From Halopseudomonas salina (GTDB taxonomy: Bacteria > Pseudomonadota > Gammaproteobacteria > Pseudomonadales > Pseudomonadaceae), in the NCBI RefSeq assembly GCF_008641105.1, contig NZ_VTTI01000003.1:270981-334980 (forward strand): a stretch of DNA of 64,000 nt, in the 5' to 3' direction. The notes under the pieces are model-generated. The model saw only the letters and a list, made by a program, of their open reading frames with translations, was not told where the DNA came from and did not search any database. A program made the translations under genes and the position numbers. Shown here piece after piece: positions 17,708-26,424 of this stretch. Each line of letters starts with the position of its first letter. Position 1 is the first letter of the stretch.

Positions 17708-17774
17708 GCAGGTTGACCCTGATGCGCCCGCCGCTCATTGTAGGTTGCCTTACAAGGCACATCAGGAGTTCGTC

Positions 17775-18812
17775 ATGCCCCAATCAGACGCTATCAATCG
17801 CCAGATACTACTTGCTTCACGTCCGGTCGGCGCCCCAGGCCCGGACAATTTCAAACTGATTGAAAGTCCCGTACCTCGTCCTGCAGCAGGACAAATGCTG
17901 CTTCGGGCCCTGTGGATGTCACTGGACCCCTATATGCGTGGTCGGATGAGCGATGCGAAATCCTATGCCGACCCTGTTCCCGTGGGCGGTGTAATGACCT
18001 GCGCCTCGGTCTGCCGGGTTCAGGAGTCCAATCTTGATGGATATGCCAAAGGTGACCTGGTCATGTCTTTTACCGCCGGCTGGCAGGATTATTCTGTCTC
18101 TGACGGCGCCATGGTTTTCAAGCTTGATCCGAATATGCAAAACCCATCCCAGGCGCTTGGTGTACTGGGCATGCCCGGCTTCACCGGGTATATGGGGCTG
18201 ATGGACATCGGACGGCCAAAAAAGGGTGAAACTGTAGTCGTTGCGGCGGCCACCGGGCCGGTTGGCACCGTTGTTGGCCAGGTGGCAAAGCTTCAGGGTT
18301 GCCGCGTGGTGGGTATTGCCGGGGGCGCCGAGAAGTGTGCCTACGCTGTGGACGAGCTCGGCTTTGATGCCTGCCTTGACCACAAGCAGAACAATCTCAA
18401 TGACGAGTTGGCCAAGGCATGCCCGGACGGCATCGATGTGTACTTCGAAAATGTCGGAGGCAAGGTCTTTGACGCGGTGATGCCGCTGCTCAATGCCCAT
18501 GCGCGCGTTCCCGTTTGCGGTCTGATCGCTCAGTACAATGCAACCGAAGCGCCCAGTGGGCCAGACCGGATGCCGCAACTGATGCGCCTGCTGCTCAGCC
18601 AACGGATTCGCATGCAGGGCTTCATCATCTTCGATAACTACGGTCCACATTTCCCCGAATTTCTCCGGGTAATGACACCCTGGGTTGCCGAAGGCAAGGT
18701 GCGCGTCCGTGAAGATCAGGTTGAAGGTCTGGAAAACGCGCCGCAAGCGTTCATGGGTCTGCTTGAGGGCAAGAACTTCGGCAAGCTGGTGGTCAAGATT
18801 GCTGATAAGTAA
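17775..18812 (+). CDS. NADP-dependent oxidoreductase, MDR family (CurA-like)
   Basis: The 345-residue cytosolic enzyme belongs to the zinc-free medium-chain reductases (leukotriene B4 dehydrogenase/CurA type) that reduce alpha,beta-unsaturated carbonyls with NADPH. The N-terminal LWMSLDPYMRGRM block is characteristic, and the Rossmann motif AATGPVGTVVGQ lies near residue 157. The start at 17775 has AGGAG 6 nt upstream and begins the family-typical sequence; an in-frame ATG at 17673 has neither. Physiological substrate unknown. Confidence 0.9.
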   Translation: MPQSDAINRQILLASRPVGAPGPDNFKLIESPVPRPAAGQMLLRALWMSLDPYMRGRMSDAKSYADPVPVGGVMTCASVCRVQESNLDGYAKGDLVMSFTAGWQDYSVSDGAMVFKLDPNMQNPSQALGVLGMPGFTGYMGLMDIGRPKKGETVVVAAATGPVGTVVGQVAKLQGCRVVGIAGGAEKCAYAVDELGFDACLDHKQNNLNDELAKACPDGIDVYFENVGGKVFDAVMPLLNAHARVPVCGLIAQYNATEAPSGPDRMPQLMRLLLSQRIRMQGFIIFDNYGPHFPEFLRVMTPWVAEGKVRVREDQVEGLENAPQAFMGLLEGKNFGKLVVKIADK

Positions 18813-18835
18813 AACAGAAAACTGAGCACAGCCTT

Positions 18836-18877
18836 GGCGAGCGGGCCGGGAGTCATTACCCTGTAGCCAGGCTCGCC
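18836..18877 (+). repeat. inverted repeat in the ybaK leader
   Basis: GGCGAGC (18836-18842) and GCTCGCC (18871-18877) can pair across 28 nt. The right arm directly abuts AGGA, the ribosome binding site of ybaK, so folding could limit access to it. Alternatively it ends the upstream transcript. Confidence 0.3.
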
Positions 18878-18888
18878 AGGAAACAACC

Positions 18889-19392
18889 ATGACCCCCGCA
18901 ACCAAAGCGCTGGACAAAGCCGGTATCGATTACCGGCTGCACCGCTACGACCATGATCCTGCAGCACAATCCTACGGTACAGAAGCCGCTGACAAGCTAG
19001 GCTTGGATCCCGCGCGGGTGTTCAAAACGCTCCTGGCCAGCGCCGAAACAGGGGAGCTACTGGTTGCAGTGGTGCCCGTCACTGGCAGTCTGGACCTGAA
19101 AGCCCTGGCTGGCGCCGCGGGAGTAAAGAAAACCGCCATGGCCGATCCCGCGGCAGCTCAACGCAGTACCGGCTACCTGCTTGGTGGAATCAGCCCGCTG
19201 GGCCAGAAGAAACGCCTGCGGACCTTTATCGACAACAGTGCAGAGCAATGGCCTACTGTGTACGTCAGTGGTGGCCGTCGCGGCCTTGAGATCGAACTTG
19301 CCGCGCAGCATCTGACCTTGCAGACCCAGGCGAAGGTCTGTCCGATTGCCCGCTTGGCGGGCGCAGCGGACAGCCACCCCACACAATCATAA
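18889..19392 (+). CDS. ybaK: Cys-tRNA(Pro) deacylase YbaK
   Basis: The 167-residue protein clears cysteine mischarged on tRNA-Pro. It has the YbaK/EbsC fold features: TPATKALDKAGIDY at the N-terminus, VFKTLL near residue 45, a VKKTAMAD lysine region, GGISPLGQKKRL and a late GGRRGLEIELAA. Length is normal. It lies between an oxidoreductase and glpK with no obvious functional tie to either. Confidence 0.92.
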   Translation: MTPATKALDKAGIDYRLHRYDHDPAAQSYGTEAADKLGLDPARVFKTLLASAETGELLVAVVPVTGSLDLKALAGAAGVKKTAMADPAAAQRSTGYLLGGISPLGQKKRLRTFIDNSAEQWPTVYVSGGRRGLEIELAAQHLTLQTQAKVCPIARLAGAADSHPTQS

Positions 19393-19422
19393 CAACCGCA
19401 CAAGAACGGGAGCACCGCATTC

Positions 19423-20904
19423 ATGGGTCAGCTTATCCTCGCCATCGACCAGGGCACCACGAGCAGCAGAGCAATCATTTTCAATGCTCAGGGCCAGCCT
19501 GAAACAGTCGTCCAGACCGAGTTCAAACAATATTTCCCGCAGGATGGCTGGGTTGAACATGACGGCGAGGAAATCTGGTCGAGCACCCTGGATGTCTGTC
19601 GCCAGGTGCTGAAAAAGGCCGGCTTGCAAGCACAGGATATCAGCGCCATTGGCATTACCAACCAACGCGAAACAACCCTGCTATGGGACGCTGAGAGCGG
19701 AGAGCTGTTATACCATGCGATCGTCTGGCAGGACCGGCGCACCGCCGATTTTTGTCACGCTCTCAAGCAAGCCGGTCACGAACCCATGGTGACCGAGCGC
19801 ACCGGCCTGATCATCGACCCCTACTTTTCTGGCACCAAATTGCGCTGGCTGCTGGACAATGTCGAGGGAGCCCGTGATCGCGCGCAGGCGGGCAAGCTAC
19901 GCTTTGGCACCGTCGACAGTTTCCTCCTCTGGCGCCTGACTGGCGGTAAGGTACATCGCACCGATGCCAGTAATGCATCGCGCACACTGATGTTCAATAT
20001 CCATACCCAGCAATGGGATGCAGACATACTCGCGCTGCTGGACATTCCCGCCAGCCTGCTGCCAGAGGTAATGGATTGCGCGGCAGATTTCGGACACACC
20101 GATGCCAATTTGCTGGGCGCCAGCATTCCAGTCGCAGGCATGGCCGGTGACCAGCAAGCAGCATTGATCGGCCAGGCCTGCTTTGAACCGGGCATGGTCA
20201 AGAGCACCTATGGCACAGGCTGCTTTATGGTCATGAATACCGGCAATGTGCCGGTAACCTCCCGCAACCGGTTGCTGACAACAGTTGGCTATCGTATCCA
20301 GGGGAAAACCACCTACGCCCTGGAGGGCAGTATCTTTGTCGCGGGCGCAGCCGTGCAGTGGCTGCGCGATGGTCTGAAACTGATACAGCATGCCGGCGAG
20401 ACGGAGGCGATGGCAGAGGAGACCGGTGACCAGTGCGGGGTCTATCTTGTACCGGCATTCACAGGATTGGGAGCCCCCTATTGGGACCCGAAGGCACGCG
20501 GCGCGATATTCGGTCTGACGCGCGATACCGGTATTGCGGAGATCGTTACCGCAGGCTTGCAGTCAGTATGCTTCCAGACACGCGACCTGCTTGACGCGAT
20601 GACTGCCGACGGCGCCAACAGCACGGCAGCTTTACGGGTCGACGGTGGAATGGTGGTAAACAACTGGGTAATCCAGGCACTGTCCAATATTCTGGGTGTT
20701 CCTGTGGACAGGCCGCGCGTGACCGAGACGACTGCGCTAGGGGTAGCCTACCTCGCGGGTTTACAGATAGGCCTTTACCAGAATCTCGAGGAAATCGCCG
20801 AGCACTGGCAATGCGAACGGGCCTTCACCCCTGCCATGCCGGAAGCCAAACGCAATGAGCTTTATCGCGGCTGGCTGGATGCTATCAGGCGAGTTCGCGA
20901 TTAG
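19423..20904 (+). CDS. glpK: glycerol kinase
   Basis: The 493-residue FGGY kinase phosphorylates glycerol to glycerol 3-phosphate. IDQGTTSSR lies at the N-terminus, followed by [15 protein letters not shown] and the C-terminal signature [25 protein letters not shown] precedes the ATG. The gene is complete but stands alone: glpF, glpD and glpR, often adjacent in Pseudomonas, are not in this window, so the rest of the pathway must be elsewhere. Confidence 0.95.
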   Translation: MGQLILAIDQGTTSSRAIIFNAQGQPETVVQTEFKQYFPQDGWVEHDGEEIWSSTLDVCRQVLKKAGLQAQDISAIGITNQRETTLLWDAESGELLYHAIVWQDRRTADFCHALKQAGHEPMVTERTGLIIDPYFSGTKLRWLLDNVEGARDRAQAGKLRFGTVDSFLLWRLTGGKVHRTDASNASRTLMFNIHTQQWDADILALLDIPASLLPEVMDCAADFGHTDANLLGASIPVAGMAGDQQAALIGQACFEPGMVKSTYGTGCFMVMNTGNVPVTSRNRLLTTVGYRIQGKTTYALEGSIFVAGAAVQWLRDGLKLIQHAGETEAMAEETGDQCGVYLVPAFTGLGAPYWDPKARGAIFGLTRDTGIAEIVTAGLQSVCFQTRDLLDAMTADGANSTAALRVDGGMVVNNWVIQALSNILGVPVDRPRVTETTALGVAYLAGLQIGLYQNLEEIAEHWQCERAFTPAMPEAKRNELYRGWLDAIRRVRD

Positions 20905-20910
20905 CACCGA

Positions 20911-20963
20911 GGCACCAATAAGGGCAACTCAGCTCAGAGCTCCCCTTTGCCATTGTTGGTGCC
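20911..20963. terminator. shared hairpin between convergent glpK and AI-2E genes
   Basis: GGCACCAA (20911-20918) pairs with TTGGTGCC (20956-20963), and GGCAA (20923-20927) with TTGCC (20947-20951), inside an imperfect stem. It begins 6 nt after the glpK stop and overlaps the last codons of the convergent gene. No strong T-run is present on either strand. Confidence 0.45.
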
Positions 20964-22094
20964 GGTCAGTGTCAGCTCGCCGGTGTGATCGCCGTCCGAT
21001 TCCGATCTGTTCGGATTGTCTGAAGGGTGCCTGTCAACAAACCCATGATGTTCACGCGCGTCAGCGAACAGACTCCAGGCAGAGATGAACAGGGCCGCGA
21101 TCATCGGCCCAATGACAAAACCGTTGATGCCAACCAACACCAGCCCGCCAATGGTCGAGATCAGGATCACGTAGTCCGGCAACTTGACGCTCTTGCCTAC
21201 CAGAATGGGACGCAACAGATTATCCGCCAGCCCTATCACTATCACGCCGTAGGCAGTGAGTATCAGCGCCGGTACAAACTCCCCTGAAGCAAGATAGTAG
21301 ATGGCCACAGGCCCCCAGATCAGGCCCGCGCCAACCGCTGGCAGAAGCGAAAGCACAGCCATGACAGCACCCCAGAGCAGTGCTCCTTCAAGACCCAGGA
21401 TCCAGAAAATGACACCACCCAGCGCGCCCTGAACGAGCGCTACCAGCACGTTGCCCTTCACAGTGGCACGCACCACGGCGGTAAACCGGGCCAGAAGATG
21501 CTGCTTGTAGGGATCACCCAGGGGGATCGCCCTGCGCACCTCTTCAGCCAGGCGGGGACCGTCGCGCAGGAGAAAGAACAGCAGGTAGAGCATGACGAAG
21601 AAGCTGATTACAAACTGAAAGGTACCCTGACCAAGACTGAACATCCGGCTCGCAATTTGCTGCCCACCGCCCTCACCCATTTTAGAGAGCTGCTCCTGAA
21701 CATTGGAAAAATCGGTCAGCCCGAAACGCGCCAGCAGATTCTGCAGGACCTGGGGCAAAGCGTTGACAACCTGCTCAAAATAGCTCGCCAGGTCCATATC
21801 GCCGGAACTGACCCGCTCATAAAGGTCCCTGCCCTCCTGTACCAGCATGCCGGTCAGAAGACCAACCGGAAGTATGACCATGAGCAGTATGATCAACACC
21901 GACAATAGCGCTGCCAGGGTTCGTCTTCCGTGAAACAGTTGCGCCAGGCATCGCTGCATTGGCCGGAACAGGATTGCCAGAATCGTCGCCCAGAATACCG
22001 CGCTGTAGAAAGGCAACAGCAGCCATACGAAAGCAACAGACACCAGTGCCAACAGCACAATAAAACTCTTCTCTTCCATTCTGGCATTGCGCAT
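20934..22094 (-). CDS. AI-2E family transporter (UPF0118)
   Basis: The 386-residue inner-membrane protein has about eight hydrophobic segments: two at the N-terminus, a long amphipathic region (about 70-150), then the conserved C-terminal membrane block ending GINGFVIGPMIAALFISAW. The family includes E. coli TqsA (autoinducer-2 export) and sodium/proton antiporter-like members, so the substrate cannot be assigned. The C-terminal tail is hydrophilic and variable. A second ATG lies five codons inside; the first is kept because GGACGGAA stands before it. Confidence 0.88.
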   Translation of the reverse strand: MRNARMEEKSFIVLLALVSVAFVWLLLPFYSAVFWATILAILFRPMQRCLAQLFHGRRTLAALLSVLIILLMVILPVGLLTGMLVQEGRDLYERVSSGDMDLASYFEQVVNALPQVLQNLLARFGLTDFSNVQEQLSKMGEGGGQQIASRMFSLGQGTFQFVISFFVMLYLLFFLLRDGPRLAEEVRRAIPLGDPYKQHLLARFTAVVRATVKGNVLVALVQGALGGVIFWILGLEGALLWGAVMAVLSLLPAVGAGLIWGPVAIYYLASGEFVPALILTAYGVIVIGLADNLLRPILVGKSVKLPDYVILISTIGGLVLVGINGFVIGPMIAALFISAWSLFADAREHHGFVDRHPSDNPNRSESDGDHTGELTLTGTNNGKGEL

Positions 22095-22290
22095 GGGTGT
22101 TCCGTCCTTTGCACTGGGGAGACTGGGTTCAGCCTATGAGAACGCAATTTAGCCACTGTGTTCCATCGCCTTCCACAAGAAAAACCAATCAGTGCGGTAA
22201 CCCAGGGCCATGACCTACACTATAGGCAAATCACCGTACTGCGCCGCCGCGCGCCAGAGTTTTCGCTCACCGATACAAGCAGGACGGTCC

Positions 22291-23403
22291 ATGAGTTATT
22301 TCCAGCGAATTTATCGCACGCTCAATCCAGCAAGAAAACCCGATCTGGAGCTCGCCTTCCGACACAATGCCGAGCACCTGCCGACCCTCTGGCTTATCGG
22401 CAAGACCGGAGCCGGCAAGTCGACCCTGATCCAGGCCGTCACCGGGCTTAGTGACATAGAGGTGGGACGGGGGTTTCGGCCCTGCACCAAGACAGCTACC
22501 CGTTATGACTTTCCTGCCACCACCCCGGTGCTTACTTTCATCGACACCCGCGGCCTCGCGGAAGCCGGCTACGACCCCACAGAGGACATCAAAGCCTGCG
22601 AAGGCAACAGCCACGCGCTGGTCGTCGTTATGCGCGCAGACGATCCGGAGCAGTCGGAGTTATTGGCAGCGCTGAAGCAGATCAGGCAATCGGGCAGAAT
22701 CCGTAATGCATTGCTGGTGCATACCGGAATCGACCTGCTCGAAAACACCCGAGAAAGAGACAAATGCATAGCGCTCAATCAGGGCAATGTCGAGAAAGTC
22801 TGGGGTGAAATCGAGAGCGCCCCGGTGGATCTTGTCGGCCGGGACGGCCAACCGATCGGTATGGACGGTCTGGTCGAGAAACTCGCGCAGTTTCTGCCCA
22901 TCGTTGCCGAACTGTTTGAGCAACGGGACAAGCAGTCGGCCGAGGAAGCCAACTTCCGCAAACTGAAAACCGAAATCATGTGGTACGCCGGCGCCGCCGG
23001 GGCGACCAACGCGGTACCCATCGTGGGTCTGGTTTCAGTGCCAGCGATACAGACCAAGATGTTGCACAGCCTTGCCAATCAGTACGGCCTGGAATGGAAC
23101 AAACGTCTGCTGACCGAGCTGGGGAGCACCCTGGGGATGGGGTTCGGCGTGCAATATGCCTCCCGCCTGGGGCTACAACAGCTGATCAAGCTGATACCCG
23201 TGTATGGTCAGACCATAGGCGCCGCCTCCGCCGCCGTTACCAGCTATGGCGTGACTTACGCCCTGGGCCGCGTGGGCTGTATCTATTTCTTCAACAAGGC
23301 TTGCGGCAAGACCACCTCACCCGAGGAACTCAAGGCAACCTACCGCAAGGCCTTCGAACACATCATGCCAGTGGCCAGAGATGAAGCTGAAAACAACCTT
23401 TAA
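22291..23403 (+). CDS. Era-like GTPase with DUF697-type membrane domain
   Basis: The 370-residue protein has a complete N-terminal G domain: Walker A GKTGAGKST near residue 42, a G3 motif DTRG in FIDTRGL, and a likely G4 region HTGID. The C-terminal third is hydrophobic and glycine/alanine-rich (GAAGATNAVPIVGLVSVPAIQTKML; GQTIGAASAAVTSYG), like DUF697/YcjF-type membrane domains. The ATG at 22291 has AGGA 6 nt upstream and is preferred to 22210. The stop lies 23 bp inside the next GTPase gene, so the pair is cotranslated. Function unknown. Confidence 0.8.
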   Translation: MSYFQRIYRTLNPARKPDLELAFRHNAEHLPTLWLIGKTGAGKSTLIQAVTGLSDIEVGRGFRPCTKTATRYDFPATTPVLTFIDTRGLAEAGYDPTEDIKACEGNSHALVVVMRADDPEQSELLAALKQIRQSGRIRNALLVHTGIDLLENTRERDKCIALNQGNVEKVWGEIESAPVDLVGRDGQPIGMDGLVEKLAQFLPIVAELFEQRDKQSAEEANFRKLKTEIMWYAGAAGATNAVPIVGLVSVPAIQTKMLHSLANQYGLEWNKRLLTELGSTLGMGFGVQYASRLGLQQLIKLIPVYGQTIGAASAAVTSYGVTYALGRVGCIYFFNKACGKTTSPEELKATYRKAFEHIMPVARDEAENNL

Positions 23404-24931
23404 CGCCTGGCGCGCGGCAGTCAGTTTTTCCGACCGGCTTAAGCCGTTCATGCTGATCGTCATACTGCCTCCGCTGTTGCTGCTCGCATGCTTCGGGCTG
23501 TACGCCATCATTCGCTACAACTACATTCTGACGTTTGTCGGGTTGCTGGGCCTTCTTACCCTGGCAGCGATGCTGCCGGTGATATTCCTGCGCAGGCGCA
23601 GAAATAAGGCTCCGCCGCCCGTTGATGACGCCCTTGTAGAGGCCATGGAAACCCCCGACTACTGGACGCCCCGGGACCGCCAGGCTCAATTGGCAGTGCT
23701 GCCGATGGTAAGCGAGTTGGCTGCGACCAATCCAAGCTGGCGCTCCATGTATGATGTCTCGCTGGTACTGGCCCAGGGCGTGGCCACCCACTACGGGCAA
23801 GGCAAGCGGCACGCTGAATGGGCATTCTCCCCGGTGGCCCTGCTGGCGATTGCCGAGCGACTCACGCAACGCTACCGACGCACGCTGAAGGAAAACGTGC
23901 CTGGCATAGACCACCTGAAAATTTCCCACATGTTCTGGCTCGAAGAGAAAAGCGACCAGTTTGCCCCGGCATTGAAACTGGTCAGCATCTACCGCAAGGT
24001 CCGTCTGCTCACTCCCGAAGGCCTGCTCGCCGAGCTGGGTAGCCAGGCCATCGGCCAGTCATTCGAGGGCCTGAGTGACGAGATGCAGCTTAAACTCAAG
24101 CGTCTACTGTTACTCGAGGTACTGCGCGCGGCGATCGATCTGTATGGCGGACATTTCCGCTTCGAAGATGACGAACTGACAGTCAGCGCCACCACATTGA
24201 AAGACGATACCCGCACCGCGGAAAAACCCGAACCCATCCGTATCTGCCTGCTTGGCCAGGTTGGTGCCGGCAAATCATCGGTGATCAACGCATTGACCGA
24301 AGGCTGGAACGCAGAAACCAGCGCCCTGCCTTCCACTGACCGCGGCCTGGTGTATGAGTGCAAGGTCGACGGCATTCCCTTTCTAAGACTGCTCGATCTG
24401 CCGGGGCTGAATGGCGACCCTAAAGTCGAGAAAATACTTTTCGAAGAGATGGTGCAATCTGACATGGTGCTCTGGGTGCTCCGCGCCAACCAGCCCGCAC
24501 GCAAGCTGGACCAGGTATTCGGCGACCACTTTCGGGCCTGGGAGAGCAAGCACCTTCATCGTCAGGCGCCTACCATCATTGGTCTGCTCAATCAGGTCGA
24601 CCGTCTGGGTAATCCCAACGACTGGGATCCGCCCTACGAGCTATCCGGTGAAAGCGATAAGGAAGCACTGATTCGTGAAGCTCTTGCGTTCAACAAGGAA
24701 GTGCTGGGCCTAGAGGATATTATTCCCCTTTGCGTGTCGCCTGACCGCGAGCAATACAACGTCGAGGCCCTGCGTGATTTGTTGAAGGCAAAGTATGGCA
24801 AGGCGCTGAACGTGCAGCTCAATCGTCGTAGGCGAGAAACCAGCGGCTTCTCTGCCGCACGGGAATGGAAGCGTATGCGCAAGGCGGCGGGGGCCGTTTT
24901 GTCCTTGATGAACAAGGACAAGGAGCGATAG
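23381..24931 (+). CDS. membrane-anchored GTPase, partner of the upstream GTPase
   Basis: The 516-residue protein starts with two membrane helices (about 22-70), followed by an alpha-helical region (about 95-270) and then a GTPase domain with Walker A GQVGAGKSS near 293, G3 DLPG and G4 NQVD. Placing the G domain after a membrane-anchored helical region is unusual for translation GTPases and recalls dynamin-like or YeeP/YcjX-type proteins. It overlaps the preceding gene by 23 bp. The two proteins probably act together at the inner membrane, perhaps in stress response or membrane remodelling (inference). Confidence 0.78.
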   Translation: MKLKTTFNAWRAAVSFSDRLKPFMLIVILPPLLLLACFGLYAIIRYNYILTFVGLLGLLTLAAMLPVIFLRRRRNKAPPPVDDALVEAMETPDYWTPRDRQAQLAVLPMVSELAATNPSWRSMYDVSLVLAQGVATHYGQGKRHAEWAFSPVALLAIAERLTQRYRRTLKENVPGIDHLKISHMFWLEEKSDQFAPALKLVSIYRKVRLLTPEGLLAELGSQAIGQSFEGLSDEMQLKLKRLLLLEVLRAAIDLYGGHFRFEDDELTVSATTLKDDTRTAEKPEPIRICLLGQVGAGKSSVINALTEGWNAETSALPSTDRGLVYECKVDGIPFLRLLDLPGLNGDPKVEKILFEEMVQSDMVLWVLRANQPARKLDQVFGDHFRAWESKHLHRQAPTIIGLLNQVDRLGNPNDWDPPYELSGESDKEALIREALAFNKEVLGLEDIIPLCVSPDREQYNVEALRDLLKAKYGKALNVQLNRRRRETSGFSAAREWKRMRKAAGAVLSLMNKDKER

Positions 24932-24939
24932 CACCCTGT

Positions 24940-26106
24940 CTAATCACTGCCGAACAGATCCCGCGTATAGACCTTGTGTGCAACGTCCTCCAGCTCCGGC
25001 GCGCGACGGTTGGCAATAATCACGCAGCTTTTGCGCTTGAAGGTTTCAAGGTCCTTGATCACCGGCGAGTTAAAGAACATCTCCTGCTCCATCGCCGGCT
25101 CATAAACGAGAACCGGAATGCCTTTGGCCTTGATACGCTTCATCACACCCTGAACCGCAGACGCCCGAAAGTTGTCGGACCCTGACTTCATCACCAATCG
25201 GTAAATACCCACTGCCTTGGGGTTGCGCCTGATAATAGAATCGGCAATGAAATCCTTGCGGGTGCGATTTGCCTCCACAATGGCATGAATCATGTTACTG
25301 GGCACATTCTGGTAGTTGGCCAACAGCTGTCTGGTGTCCTTGGGCAGGCAGTAGCCGCCGTAACCGAAGCTCGGATTGTTGTAGTGGTTGCCTATACGGG
25401 GGTCCAGACAAACGCCATCAATAATCTGACGGGTATCCAGATCATGGGTTTCGGCGTAGGTGTCCAGCTCGTTGAAAAAAGCAATGCGCATGGCCAGGTA
25501 GGTATTGGCAAACAGTTTTATCGCCTCGGCTTCTGTGGAGTCGGTCAACAGAACCGGAATGTCCTGTTTGATTGCTCCCTGCTGCATGAGGCGGGCAAAG
25601 GTTCGCGCCCTCTCGCACTGTGCACCCACCACGATACGCGGCGGGTAGAGATTGTCGAGCAGGGCTTTGCCTTCACGCAGAAACTCGGGAGAAAAAACGA
25701 TGTTGCGCGAGCCGGTAGCCTCACGCAGCGCACGCGTGTAACCCACGGGCACGGTGGACTTGATCACGATGGTAGCGTCGGGATTAATCGTCATCACATC
25801 GCCAATCACCGCCCCGACGCTACGCGTATCAAAACAGTTGGTCGCTGGATCGTAATCGGTTGGGGTGGCGATGATCACAAAATCAGCCCTCCGCAGAGCC
25901 AGCATCTTGTCGGTCGTCGCGCGCAGATCAAGCGGTCTGTTCTGAAGATAGGCTTCAATTTCCGCATCATTGATTGGAGACAGCCGGTCATTTATCAGAT
26001 CGACCTTCTCCTGCACGATGTCCAGGGCCAGCACCTCATTGTGCTGGGCCAGCAATACCGCATTCGAAAGCCCAACGTAGCCCGTCCCGACCACAGCGAT
26101 TTTCAT
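24940..26106 (-). CDS. ugd: UDP-glucose 6-dehydrogenase
   Basis: The 388-residue enzyme oxidises UDP-glucose to UDP-glucuronate with NAD. It has the Rossmann motif VGTGYVGLS at residues 6-14, a STVPVGYT substrate loop, FSPEFLREG, and the catalytic cysteine in [10 protein letters not shown] near residue 256. Length and motifs are normal for the short bacterial Ugd group. No polysaccharide or lipid A modification genes are adjacent, so the destination of UDP-glucuronate is unknown. It converges with the GTPase operon, with only 8 bp between stops. Confidence 0.94.
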   Translation of the reverse strand: MKIAVVGTGYVGLSNAVLLAQHNEVLALDIVQEKVDLINDRLSPINDAEIEAYLQNRPLDLRATTDKMLALRRADFVIIATPTDYDPATNCFDTRSVGAVIGDVMTINPDATIVIKSTVPVGYTRALREATGSRNIVFSPEFLREGKALLDNLYPPRIVVGAQCERARTFARLMQQGAIKQDIPVLLTDSTEAEAIKLFANTYLAMRIAFFNELDTYAETHDLDTRQIIDGVCLDPRIGNHYNNPSFGYGGYCLPKDTRQLLANYQNVPSNMIHAIVEANRTRKDFIADSIIRRNPKAVGIYRLVMKSGSDNFRASAVQGVMKRIKAKGIPVLVYEPAMEQEMFFNSPVIKDLETFKRKSCVIIANRRAPELEDVAHKVYTRDLFGSD

Positions 26107-26424
26107 GCGACCTGCCCCCCCGTTGATCGGCAGCGCCGTAACGCTTCTCGACTACTACTCAGGGTTATATCGGGCAGTTGTTACACTCAATGGTCGGTTT
26201 TCCTTCTCAACTCGGGGGCCGCCAGTACGGACCTTTCGTACGCTCCCGCTCCAAGCCAATCGACCCGTGACCCAAGACTGAAGCCTTCTAGATACTTATA
26301 TATCTTATTCACTAATACGATTGACAATGATTATCATCAATCTTTAGAATCCGCGCGTGCTAACCGCAGACATCTCCTTCGCGGTCTGAGCCAAAAAATT
26401 CATAACCAACATCAGGAAAATGAG
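26107..26424. other. divergent regulatory region between ugd and the TonB receptor gene
   Basis: No gene is supported here, although a long open frame on the plus strand runs through from inside ugd. The half next to the receptor gene is AT-rich and holds the promoter and Fur box (26322-26351). Nothing specific was recognised on the ugd side. Confidence 0.6.
26322..26351 (+). promoter_or_regulatory. Fur-controlled promoter of the TonB receptor
   Basis: TTGACA (26322-26327) and TAGAAT (26346-26351), 18 bp apart, make a near-consensus sigma-70 promoter. A Fur box (26324-26342, GACAATGATTATCATCAAT) lies between them and matches 14 of 19 positions of the consensus, so iron-loaded Fur should block polymerase directly. 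Confidence 0.8.

Noticed and set aside
17919..18917. 332-codon minus-strand frame opposite the MDR oxidoreductase
   Set aside because: Antisense shadow of a well-supported gene; no independent signal.
25285..26424. Plus-strand open frame continuing upstream of the TonB receptor for about 380 codons
   Set aside because: It lies antisense to ugd, has no family-like sequence, and the receptor's signal peptide and ribosome binding site fix the start at 26425.
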